NCBI RefSeq assembly: GCF_000775915.1 | Contig: NZ_BBLT01000002.1 | Location: 62,001 to 126,000, forward strand | Source: Sporocytophaga myxococcoides | GTDB taxonomy: Bacteria; Bacteroidota; Bacteroidia; Cytophagales; Cytophagaceae | Reading direction: 5' to 3' | DNA length: 64,000 bases | Shown: positions 54,666 to 62,412 of the stretch, piece by piece | How the letters are laid out: every line of letters begins with the position of its first letter | Numbering within the stretch: the stretch's first letter is position 1 | Position numbers and translations under genes: made by a program | The notes under the pieces: generated by a model | What the model was told of the DNA's origin: nothing | Database searches by the model: none | Seen by the model: the letters and a program-made list of their open reading frames with translations, nothing else

Positions 54666-56177
54666 ATGAAAGCAAAACACATTATTATTTTGGCTCTTAT
54701 CACGTCTTTGCTTGGGGGAGCCGTATCTATTTTCGGATATAAATATCTGATCGGAGAAAAGTATATTTATTCTGTACAAAACAGACCGCCGGCTGTTCTT
54801 TCTAATTATACTGCTGATACAACCTCAGTAGTAGTGCCGGAAGGTCTTAACTTTATTCATGCTGCTGATGCTGCAAGGCCCGCAGTAGTTCACATTAAGA
54901 CATCTTATGAACCCAAGAGTCAAGGACAGTCAAGAGTATATCCGGGAGGACCAATGGATCAGATGTTGAAGGAGTTTTTTGGAGACGGATTTTCAATGCC
55001 AGAAGGTAATTATCAAAATGGAGGAGCTCGGGAAGCATCCGGCTCAGGAGTGATCATTTCTGCAGATGGCTATATCATTACCAACAATCACGTTGTAGAA
55101 AATGCAGATAACATAGAGGTCGTTCTCAATGACAAAAGAAGCTTCACAGGAAAACTTATTGGAACAGATCCTTCAACAGATCTGGCTCTTGTGAAAATAG
55201 AAGAAAAAGATCTGCCAACTGTAATTTATGGTAATTCAGATAATGTAAAAATCGGTGAGTGGGTTTTAGCTGTAGGTAATCCGTTTAATCTTACTTCAAC
55301 TGTTACAGCTGGTATCGTAAGTGCTAAAGCCAGAAATATCAATATTCTGAAGAGTAAAGATAATCTGGCAATAGAGTCCTTTATTCAGACAGATGCTGTT
55401 GTAAATCCGGGAAATAGCGGAGGTGCGCTTGTTAATCTTAGAGGTGAATTGATAGGTATCAATACTGCCATCGCATCTCCGACCGGTTCATATGCAGGTT
55501 ATTCTTTTGCAGTGCCAGTCGCTTTGGTAAAGAAAGTTATAAAGGACCTTGCCGAATATGGAACTGTTCAAAGAGCCTTACTTGGAGTTAGTATAATGGA
55601 GATTAATTCAACTCTCGCCAAAGAGAAGGGGCTTAAAGGTGTTACGGGAGTTTATGTCGCCTCTGTAAATCAGTCAAGCGCTGCTGATAAAGCTGGTTTA
55701 AAAGAAGGAGATGTTATTACTCATGTTAACCAGATCCCTGTAAATTCATCGGCTTCATTGCAGGAAAATGTGGCAAGATTCCGCCCTGGAGATAAAATTA
55801 GAGTAAAGTATGTACGTGATGGAAAAGAGCAAGAAGTTGATGCTATACTTATGAATACCAAAGGAAATACTGCGCTTGTGAAGAAGGAAGATATCACTGC
55901 TTCAACAAAATCTGTGGGAGCCAGCCTGATTGATCTTTCAAAAGAAGAAATGAAAAAGTTAAGAATTGATGGAGGAGCAAAAGTAACTAAGCTGCTTCCT
56001 GGTAAATTCAAAGAAGCAGGTATTAAAGAAGGCTTCATCATTACTTCTATAGACAAACAGAAGGTTAAAAATGCCGAAGACCTGATGCACTATCTTGATA
56101 GCAATAAATCAGAAGGTACACTTATTGGAGGTATTTATCCGAACGGTCAAAAAGCATATTACGCAGTTGCGTGGTAA
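54666..56177 (+). CDS. DegP/HtrA-type periplasmic serine protease with two PDZ domains
   Basis: Quality-control protease of the envelope. An N-terminal hydrophobic segment (about 5-27) exports or anchors it. The chymotrypsin-like domain shows the triad His142 (TNNHVVEN), Asp172 (STDLALVK) and Ser251 (NPGNSGGALVN). PDZ1 lies about 300-390 (LLGVSIMEI..., ADKAGLKEGDVITHVNQIPV) and PDZ2 about 420-500 (KEAGIKEGFIITSIDKQKV). Length 503 is normal. Called DegP/HtrA/DegQ by layout. It is on the same strand as hsp20 but behind a terminator. Confidence 0.94.
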   Translation: MKAKHIIILALITSLLGGAVSIFGYKYLIGEKYIYSVQNRPPAVLSNYTADTTSVVVPEGLNFIHAADAARPAVVHIKTSYEPKSQGQSRVYPGGPMDQMLKEFFGDGFSMPEGNYQNGGAREASGSGVIISADGYIITNNHVVENADNIEVVLNDKRSFTGKLIGTDPSTDLALVKIEEKDLPTVIYGNSDNVKIGEWVLAVGNPFNLTSTVTAGIVSAKARNINILKSKDNLAIESFIQTDAVVNPGNSGGALVNLRGELIGINTAIASPTGSYAGYSFAVPVALVKKVIKDLAEYGTVQRALLGVSIMEINSTLAKEKGLKGVTGVYVASVNQSSAADKAGLKEGDVITHVNQIPVNSSASLQENVARFRPGDKIRVKYVRDGKEQEVDAILMNTKGNTALVKKEDITASTKSVGASLIDLSKEEMKKLRIDGGAKVTKLLPGKFKEAGIKEGFIITSIDKQKVKNAEDLMHYLDSNKSEGTLIGGIYPNGQKAYYAVAW

Positions 56178-56203
56178 GAGTTTGGGTTGCTAATAAATAA
56201 ATT

Positions 56204-56237
56204 TGAAAGGCGCCGAATAAGCGCCTTTCTTTTTTTG
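56204..56237 (+). terminator. Terminator after htrA
   Basis: A 9-base perfect stem GAAAGGCGC (56205-56213) with GCGCCTTTC (56221-56229) and a 7-base loop, then TTTTTTTG. Confidence 0.88.
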
Positions 56238-56307
56238 TTTTACTTTAAAATCAAAACAATTTTTTACAGATTAGCATTTATATTGGTCAATCGAAAATTC
56301 TTCATTA

Positions 56308-57876
56308 ATGAAACTGAATTTAAAAGGAGCAGAAAAAATCGACTTTGCAGGTATCCTGTCAGAACTGGGTTTAAAAAATATTAATCCGGCCTTTAGTACA
56401 GGAAAGCTTGATGCTGGTAAAGGTAAAAGGACTATTAAAGAGATATTTTCCCCGGTAGATGGTGGTTCAATATCCAAAGTATATTTTGCAAATGATGAAG
56501 ATTATGATCATGTAATTGTAACAGCGCAAAAGGCATTTGAAGAATGGAGGCAATGGCCTGCTCCAAAAAGAGGAGACATTGTAAGGCAGATAGGAAACAA
56601 ACTAAGAGAGCATAAAGACGCTTTGGGCAAATTGGTTACCTGGGAAACTGGTAAAATAATGCAGGAAGGATGGGGAGAGGTGCAGGAGATGATAGATATC
56701 TGTGATCTAGCCGTCGGTTTGTCAAGACAGCTACATGGATTTACAATGCATTCAGAACGTCCGGAACACAGAATGTATGACCAGTATCATCCGCTTGGAC
56801 TTGTTGGAATTATTTCTGCATTTAACTTTCCGGTGGCTGTATGGTCCTGGAATGCCATGCTGGCAGCAGTTTGCGGAGATGTATGTATATGGAAACCATC
56901 TGAGAAGACACCTCTTACAGCTGTGGCTTGTCAGAATATAATAAAGCAGGTGCTTAAGGAAAATCAGGTTCCTGAAGGTGTATTTAACTATATTATTGGA
57001 GGAGCGGAGATTGGAGCAAGGCTCTCTGAAGATTCAAGGATTCCTCTTATTTCAGCTACAGGTTCGACAAGAATGGGAAAAAAAGTTGGAGAAAAGGTTG
57101 GAGCAAGGCTTGGACGATCTTTGCTGGAACTAGGTGGAAATAATGCCATCATTGTTACTGAAAAAGCAGATCTTGATCTGGCAATCAGAGCAATTGTATT
57201 TGGAGCGGTTGGTACATGTGGCCAAAGATGCACAACAACCAGAAGAATAATCGTTCATGAAAATGTCTATGATGTTGTAAAAAGAAGGTTAAAGAAGATT
57301 TATAATGATCTGCCTATCGGTAATCCGTTTAAGCAAGGTATTTTAGTCGGACCACTGATTGATAAAGCTGCAACAGAAAATTATCTTGCTGCTCTTAAAA
57401 GAGTTGTAAAGGAAGGGGGAAAACTTATAACGGGAGGTACCGTAATTGAAAGCAGGGAATTCAAAACAGGAACTTATGTAAATCCTGCATTGGTAGAGGC
57501 AAAAAACGAGTTTTCTACAGTTCAGGAAGAAACTTTTGCTCCGATTTTATATATGATTAAATATTCAGGTCCGGTAATAGAGGCAATAAAAATCCAGAAT
57601 GATGTTAAACAGGGATTATCTTCATCAATATTTTCAAATGATATAAGAGAAACTGAAACATTTCTTTCACATTTTGGTTCTGACTGTGGTATCGCCAACG
57701 TGAATATAGGGACCTCCGGCGCAGAAATTGGCGGAGCATTTGGAGGAGAGAAGGAGACAGGTGGAGGAAGAGAGTCTGGTTCAGATGCGTGGAAAGTTTA
57801 TATGCGAAGACAAACAAATACTATCAATTTTAGCTCAAAACTTCCTCTGGCTCAGGGGATAAAGTTTGATTTATAA
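56308..57876 (+). CDS. ALDH7-type aldehyde dehydrogenase (aminoadipate semialdehyde/P6C dehydrogenase-like)
   Basis: A 522-residue NAD(P)-dependent aldehyde dehydrogenase. The active-site Cys308 lies in GTCGQRCTTTRR and Glu275 in LLELGGNNA; the cofactor fold shows ISATGSTRMG. The stretch with HSERPEHRMYDQYHPLGLVG is characteristic of ALDH7 (antiquitin), which oxidises alpha-aminoadipic semialdehyde (piperideine-6-carboxylate) in lysine breakdown. Other lysine genes are not near, so the substrate stays an inference. Cytoplasmic. Single gene between the htrA terminator and the receiver gene. Confidence 0.9.
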   Translation: MKLNLKGAEKIDFAGILSELGLKNINPAFSTGKLDAGKGKRTIKEIFSPVDGGSISKVYFANDEDYDHVIVTAQKAFEEWRQWPAPKRGDIVRQIGNKLREHKDALGKLVTWETGKIMQEGWGEVQEMIDICDLAVGLSRQLHGFTMHSERPEHRMYDQYHPLGLVGIISAFNFPVAVWSWNAMLAAVCGDVCIWKPSEKTPLTAVACQNIIKQVLKENQVPEGVFNYIIGGAEIGARLSEDSRIPLISATGSTRMGKKVGEKVGARLGRSLLELGGNNAIIVTEKADLDLAIRAIVFGAVGTCGQRCTTTRRIIVHENVYDVVKRRLKKIYNDLPIGNPFKQGILVGPLIDKAATENYLAALKRVVKEGGKLITGGTVIESREFKTGTYVNPALVEAKNEFSTVQEETFAPILYMIKYSGPVIEAIKIQNDVKQGLSSSIFSNDIRETETFLSHFGSDCGIANVNIGTSGAEIGGAFGGEKETGGGRESGSDAWKVYMRRQTNTINFSSKLPLAQGIKFDL

Positions 57877-57897
57877 GTATTTTAATAAAATTATTAT

Positions 57898-57927
57898 TTT
57901 GAAGTGTCTATTTTGTTTCTAATTTAG
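57898..57927 (+). promoter_or_regulatory. Possible promoter of the lone receiver gene
   Basis: TTTG at 57898-57901, 18 bases, then TAATTTAG at 57920-57927 (one mismatch). The start codon follows 29 bases later. Confidence 0.4.
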
Positions 57928-57955
57928 CGAGATATTTAAAAAGTTAAGATTTTTT

Positions 57956-58369
57956 ATGGCTTCCAATGGAAAGAAGTATTACGCTGTAATGCTTGTTGAT
58001 GACAACGAAATCGATAATCTAATCAATCAGAAGATGATTGAAGCTGCAAATATCTGTGAGCACATTTTCGTACATTCGGGAGCAAAAAGCGCGATAGAGT
58101 TTTTGAAAAATATTGAAAAGCTCGCAAAAGGCCCGCTGGATCTTTACCTTCCTGAAATTATTTTTCTGGATATTGATATGCCTCTTATGGATGGATTTCA
58201 ATTTCTGGATGAATTCGAAAAATTGAGCGACAGTATTAAAGCACACAGCAAAGTGATCATGCTTACTTCATCTCTGAATCCACAGGATATGAATAAGGCT
58301 AAGAAAAATCAATATGTTTTAAAATATATCAATAAACCGCTAACTCAGGAGAATCTAAAAAAACTTTAG
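57956..58369 (+). CDS. Stand-alone receiver-domain response regulator
   Basis: A 137-residue CheY-like protein without output domain: acidic Asp15/Asp16 in LVDDNEID, phosphoacceptor Asp72 in IIFLDIDMPLMDG, Thr/Ser in MLTSS and Lys in YINKPLT. The LVDDNEIDNLINQ start is typical of the single-domain receivers common in Bacteroidota, often partners of histidine kinases. No kinase lies nearby. It converges on the 479-residue gene with 6 bases between; an 11-base hairpin spans its stop codon. Confidence 0.9.
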   Translation: MASNGKKYYAVMLVDDNEIDNLINQKMIEAANICEHIFVHSGAKSAIEFLKNIEKLAKGPLDLYLPEIIFLDIDMPLMDGFQFLDEFEKLSDSIKAHSKVIMLTSSLNPQDMNKAKKNQYVLKYINKPLTQENLKKL

Positions 58370-58375
58370 ATTCTC
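58349..58375. repeat. 11-base inverted repeat over the receiver stop codon
   Basis: GAGAATCTAAA at 58349-58359 and TTTAGATTCTC at 58365-58375 with a 5-base loop AAAAC. It spans the TAG at 58367-58369 and sits just at the end of the convergent gene (58376). No T run follows, so terminator activity is doubtful. Confidence 0.75.
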
Positions 58376-59815
58376 TTAAGTTAATCTGTTTATAAAGTCC
58401 TCATCCAGCTTCAGATATTTCAATGGCGAGAAATACGGAGGATTGATGGCTTTAATTTTTTGTATATATCCATGAATCTTTCCTGACTTACTCTTCTTTA
58501 CATCATTCAATGATGTCTTTAGTATTTTTGTAAATAACAGGATGTGAACGCAATTCCCTTTACCTAATAATCTTACCTGACGCTGAATACTATTTACAAG
58601 CTGATTGAATAAATCATAATCTTTCATCAGACAATATTGTAAAGCAAGGAACAGCTTTATTTCTAATTGTGTGTATGGATACTTTTTCAGACTCAAATCA
58701 TTCAGCATGTTATTCACATATTTCGCTGCCTCATCATATTTGTCTCCATAGTAACAGGAAATAGCACGGTAAAGCACATAAATGATGTACTGAGGAACAT
58801 TATTTTTGTCGATATCAAAATCTTCGAAAATGGATTTATTTTCTTCGTATAATAAATTCTCATTTTCAAGTCGCATGTGTCTTTCCAGTTTTGTGAGAAG
58901 AAACTGGGGGGTAAAAGTATACAGGTTGTAATTTGAAATAAAGATGGCTGCCGTCTCATTCACCTCTTCATAATATTTTTCCGCTTTTCTATATACTGCG
59001 ACATTGGTGTAATATTCAAGCTTCAGATATTCAAAAACCAGCTTTAAATGATAATAAATCGGATCAAGGTAATACGAGTCGAAGATATTCTGAACCTTGT
59101 CAAATATATCTTCAATAGGGTCCTGCTGGCCTTCAGAATTTATGCTCTTTTCTACAAATAACCAATGGTAGATATTGAGACAGGACATGTATATATATAG
59201 ACGGTGAGACTGATAAAGATTGGAAACATTCTCCAGCTCTTTTTTCAATAGTGTTAACCCAAGTTTCTCGGTCTCGTCATAAGTGAGGAAATATATTCCC
59301 AGTTTCTTAAAATACTCAGCAAGCAGGTCTTCCGCTTTGTCAACGGCAAGCATATAGGCAACGTGCCTGTTATATAGCTGAGAATAGTTAAATTGATCAG
59401 GACTGTTGATCTGAAGTTTTTTCAGAGTCTTATAAATGATCGTCAACTCGTTTGAAAGGTCATAATCGAGCAATTCTTTTTCGAGTTTTCTTAATGTCGC
59501 AAGCGCAATTGCTTTCTTTTTGGTAAAGACTATCTCATTGATCGTGGCTACTTTTTTCAAAAGAGTAGTCCTTGGACTTTCCATTTGATGAAGTAAATAC
59601 TCCTCAATTTTTTGATTAAGTCTGGAGCGTAAAGTGTAATATGCATTAGTATTAACATCCAACTCCTCCATAATTTTTGTGTCAGATAATTGCTTTTCCC
59701 TCATAAATTTGAGGAGATAAGCCGACTTTTCCGCATTACTTTCGATCAAGGAATCATAAATAGAATTATAATCCTTGGGGGAAAGCTGTTTTATAATATT
59801 CTTGAGCTTTGACAT
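58376..59815 (-). CDS. Unknown 479-residue helical protein with HTH-like N-terminus
   Basis: Not recognised. It is predicted soluble and almost wholly helical with no signal or membrane segment. Residues about 43-74 (LSDTKIMEELDVNTNAYYTL, then RSRLNQKIEEYL) look like a helix-turn-helix of the sigma-like or winged type. The rest (about 75-479) is a chain of antiparallel helices rich in Tyr, Leu and Lys with TPR-like spacing (YRKAEKYYEEVNETAAIF, YGDKYDEAAKYVNNML), which suggests a protein-binding superhelix. A MalT/SARP-like regulator or a scaffold is possible. It has a promoter-like box at 59860-59890 and converges with the receiver gene. Base composition matches the neighbours. Confidence 0.75.
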   Translation of the reverse strand: MSKLKNIIKQLSPKDYNSIYDSLIESNAEKSAYLLKFMREKQLSDTKIMEELDVNTNAYYTLRSRLNQKIEEYLLHQMESPRTTLLKKVATINEIVFTKKKAIALATLRKLEKELLDYDLSNELTIIYKTLKKLQINSPDQFNYSQLYNRHVAYMLAVDKAEDLLAEYFKKLGIYFLTYDETEKLGLTLLKKELENVSNLYQSHRLYIYMSCLNIYHWLFVEKSINSEGQQDPIEDIFDKVQNIFDSYYLDPIYYHLKLVFEYLKLEYYTNVAVYRKAEKYYEEVNETAAIFISNYNLYTFTPQFLLTKLERHMRLENENLLYEENKSIFEDFDIDKNNVPQYIIYVLYRAISCYYGDKYDEAAKYVNNMLNDLSLKKYPYTQLEIKLFLALQYCLMKDYDLFNQLVNSIQRQVRLLGKGNCVHILLFTKILKTSLNDVKKSKSGKIHGYIQKIKAINPPYFSPLKYLKLDEDFINRLT

Positions 59816-60254
59816 TTGATTTTCCTAGGGGATAAGGATGTTATCACGCTTAAACTGGTCAAATCTACTAAAAAAAACATCGACTGGAAAGAGAAAAACC
59901 TTTAAAAGTTACATTTTTAAGGTTGAAGAGGAAAGTTCCAGGAAGAATGTAATTTTTAGAAAATGAAATAATAGAAATTAAAGTAAGAAAACATGGTGAA
60001 AATGAGTTATGTAAGATTGGTGTAATGGGATTTTTCACAAATAATCTCATAAAAATATTAACGTACAATAATTTAGATAATATTTTTTTTATACGCTTAA
60101 AAACGGAAAAAGGTAACAACGTCTGAAATTTTAATTTCAAATTAAGCTGAAAATGTCACTTTTTTTTAAGTAGAAACCAGGAAATCTAAAACGGCAATTA
60201 TAAAAATAGTATAATTTAATGCAAAAACTGCCAGTTTTTTAGGGGGTAAAAAAA
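59816..60254. other. Gene-free region upstream of the 479-residue gene
   Basis: AT-rich, with a promoter-like pair at 59860-59890. A frame of 90 codons on the minus strand (59868-60140) has composition of random AT-rich DNA and no family-like stretch. Small palindromes (GAAATTTTAATTTC near 60125-60139 and AAAAACT/AGTTTTT around 60222-60238) are seen. No gene supported. Confidence 0.45.
59860..59890 (-). promoter_or_regulatory. Possible promoter of the 479-residue gene
   Basis: On the minus strand TTTC (59890-59887), exactly 19 bases, then TAGATTTG (59867-59860), which fits TAnnTTTG exactly; -33 has one mismatch. Leader of about 40 bases. Confidence 0.55.
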
Positions 60255-60285
60255 ATAAAAGCCCCTGAACTTCAGGAGCTTTTTG
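60255..60285 (-). terminator. Terminator of tRNA-Ala
   Basis: A 10-base stem AGCCCCTGAA (60260-60269) with TTCAGGAGCT (60271-60280), one mismatch, followed on the minus strand by TTTTATTTTT. Confidence 0.82.
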
Positions 60286-60359
<74 letters not shown>

Positions 60360-60369
60360 GTTTGCGCTG

Positions 60370-60399
60370 CAAATATATTAAAAAGGTAGAATAAACAAG
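60370..60399 (-). promoter_or_regulatory. Promoter of tRNA-Ala
   Basis: On the minus strand CTTG (60399-60396), 18 bases, then TATATTTG (60377-60370), an exact TAnnTTTG. The start is about 5 bases before the mature tRNA. Confidence 0.65.
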
Positions 60400-60405
60400 A
60401 AAACT

Positions 60406-60951
60406 TTAGTTTATTATCCTGATCGCTTTTACAAAACGTGGATGATAATAATCGGAGTAAAGGTCATCTTCAATAACCCCCATCTTAGTTGTTGAATGAA
60501 TGAATTTTACACTATTGCTCTTTACTTCAGTAACAAGACCAACATGGTTTATTTTATTGCCACCCTTATTATCGCTGAAGAATAATAGGTCGCCTTCCCT
60601 TACATCGCCTATTTTAACAGATTTTCCATATTCACTTTGAGCGGTTGAAGTTCTGGGCAGGGTAATGTCAATTGTTTTGAAGGAATTGCAGACAAGCCCT
60701 GAGCAATCAATGCCGGACTTTGTTGTTCCTCCATATTTATAGTGAGTGCCAAGATAAGACCTTGCTGAATTAATAACCTGTTGAGCTTTGTCTTCACTGG
60801 GCTTGCCTGTCTTTATTACCTTAGTTTCCGATTGACTATTTTTCCCGGATGTATTATGTTTTGATGGCTTACAAGAAACCATCGCAACAGCAAAAATCGT
60901 TGAGAATAAGATTGGTTTAACTATCGATTTGATAACTTTGAAGAAATGCAT
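60406..60951 (-). CDS. NlpC/P60 (C40) peptidoglycan endopeptidase, lipoprotein
   Basis: A 181-residue exported wall hydrolase that cuts stem peptides. The signal ends at a lipobox-like MVSC (Cys27), so it is likely lipid-anchored. The catalytic Cys83 lies in GIDCSGLVCNSF, His in KINHVGLVTE and the third polar residue in KFIHSTTKMGV. The layout is that of Spr/MepS and YafL. Divergent from the GlcD-like gene across 44 bases. The start is ATG 60951. Confidence 0.9.
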   Translation of the reverse strand: MHFFKVIKSIVKPILFSTIFAVAMVSCKPSKHNTSGKNSQSETKVIKTGKPSEDKAQQVINSARSYLGTHYKYGGTTKSGIDCSGLVCNSFKTIDITLPRTSTAQSEYGKSVKIGDVREGDLLFFSDNKGGNKINHVGLVTEVKSNSVKFIHSTTKMGVIEDDLYSDYYHPRFVKAIRIIN

Positions 60952-60995
60952 ACCAAAGTTTTTGTAAATTTAATAGATTAAAATAAAGGGCTACA

Positions 60996-62393
60996 ATGAA
61001 TACGCAAACGCTTACGGAAAATTTTATTGACGAGTTGGTAAAAATTACCGGTCCTGAGTATGTGTTTACAGATTCTGAGTCATTGGAAAAATATGGTCAA
61101 GATGAAACAGAAGATCTAGTTTTCCTTCCTCATGTAGTTGTAAAGCCGGCAAATGCTCAGGAGATCAGCTTGATTATAAGACTCGCCAATAAACATAAAA
61201 TTCCTGTTACACCCAGAGGGGCTGGCACAGGCCTGAGCGGTGGGGCATTGCCTGTTGAAAAAGGCATTCTACTTTCTACCGAAAGACTTAATAAAATCAT
61301 TTCTATAGATGAGAAAAATTTCCAGGCAACAGTGGAAACAGGTGTAGTAACTCAGGTATTCCAGGAAGCTGCAATTGCTAAAGGTCTCTTTTATCCACCA
61401 GACCCATCAAGCAGAGGAAGCTGCTTCATTGGGGGAAACCTTGCAGAATCTTCTGGTGGTCCCAAAGCAGTGAAATATGGAGTAACCAGAGATTATGTTC
61501 TTAATCTTGAGGTCGTATTGCCCACAGGTGAAATTATCTGGACCGGTGCCAATGTCCTGAAAAATGCTACCGGATACAACCTTACACAACTGATGATTGG
61601 AAGTGAAGGGACTCTTGGTATTATCACTAAAGTTGTTTTCAGGCTTATTCCTCATCCTCCTAAAGATATTGTAATGCTAATTCCTTTTAAGTCTGCCGAA
61701 CAGGCCTGTGAGGCAGTCAACAGCATATTACATACAGGTGTAAGGCCTTCTGCTCTTGAGTTTATGGAAAGGGATGCCATTGAGTGGAGTGCCCGATACC
61801 TTAATTTGGATTTAGATCTACCAAAAGATGTTGAAGCACATCTTCTGGTGGAAGTAGATGGAAATGATCTTGACCTTCTTTCCCGTGATGCTGAAAAGGT
61901 TTATGAGGCTGTAAGTGGATTTGATATTTATGAGCCTTTGTTTGCAGATTCTGCTCAGCAAAAGGAAGACCTATGGAAAATAAGAAGAAATGTGGGGCAT
62001 GCTGTAAAGTCAAATTCAATTTATAAAGAAGAAGATACTGTAGTCCCGAGAGCTGAACTTCCTGCACTTATAACGGAAATTAAAAGGATATCGACTAAGT
62101 ATAATTTTAAGTCTGTCTGCTATGGTCATGCAGGTGATGGAAATCTTCATGTAAATATTGTACGCGGTAATCTTAGTGAAAAAGAATGGAATGAAAATAT
62201 TCAGGAAGGTATTAAAGAATTATTCAGATATACAGTTGCAGTGGGAGGCACTATTTCCGGTGAACATGGCATTGGCTATGTACAGCGCCCTTATATTGAA
62301 ATCGCCATTGGAGAAAAACAGCTCGAGCTGATGAGACAGATCAAAACAGCTTTTGATCCTAATGGAATATTAAATCCGAATAAAATTTTTTAA
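60996..62393 (+). CDS. FAD-linked oxidase, GlcD / D-lactate dehydrogenase type
   Basis: Flavoprotein of 465 residues: PCMH-type FAD-binding domain about 38-220 (TPRGAGTGLSGGALPVEKGI, FIGGNLAESSGGPKAVKYG, GSEGTLGIITKVVF) and FAD-oxidase C-terminal domain about 225-465 (GHAGDGNLHVNIV, SGEHGIGYVQRPY). Oxidises a 2-hydroxy acid such as glycolate or D-lactate. In many genomes a GlcF-type Fe-S partner is adjacent; here none is, but the window does hold a separate CCG-domain operon at 5.7-7.9 kb. Substrate not decidable. Begins 20 bases before asnB. Confidence 0.92.
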   Translation: MNTQTLTENFIDELVKITGPEYVFTDSESLEKYGQDETEDLVFLPHVVVKPANAQEISLIIRLANKHKIPVTPRGAGTGLSGGALPVEKGILLSTERLNKIISIDEKNFQATVETGVVTQVFQEAAIAKGLFYPPDPSSRGSCFIGGNLAESSGGPKAVKYGVTRDYVLNLEVVLPTGEIIWTGANVLKNATGYNLTQLMIGSEGTLGIITKVVFRLIPHPPKDIVMLIPFKSAEQACEAVNSILHTGVRPSALEFMERDAIEWSARYLNLDLDLPKDVEAHLLVEVDGNDLDLLSRDAEKVYEAVSGFDIYEPLFADSAQQKEDLWKIRRNVGHAVKSNSIYKEEDTVVPRAELPALITEIKRISTKYNFKSVCYGHAGDGNLHVNIVRGNLSEKEWNENIQEGIKELFRYTVAVGGTISGEHGIGYVQRPYIEIAIGEKQLELMRQIKTAFDPNGILNPNKIF

Positions 62394-62412
62394 GTCAAAG
62401 GAAATAATTTAA

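Noticed and set aside
59868-60140. 90-codon minus-strand frame in the gap before tRNA-Ala
   Set aside because: Its composition is what AT-rich DNA gives by chance (Phe, Ile, Leu, Lys, Ser), it overlaps the promoter of the 479-residue gene and resembles no protein I know.
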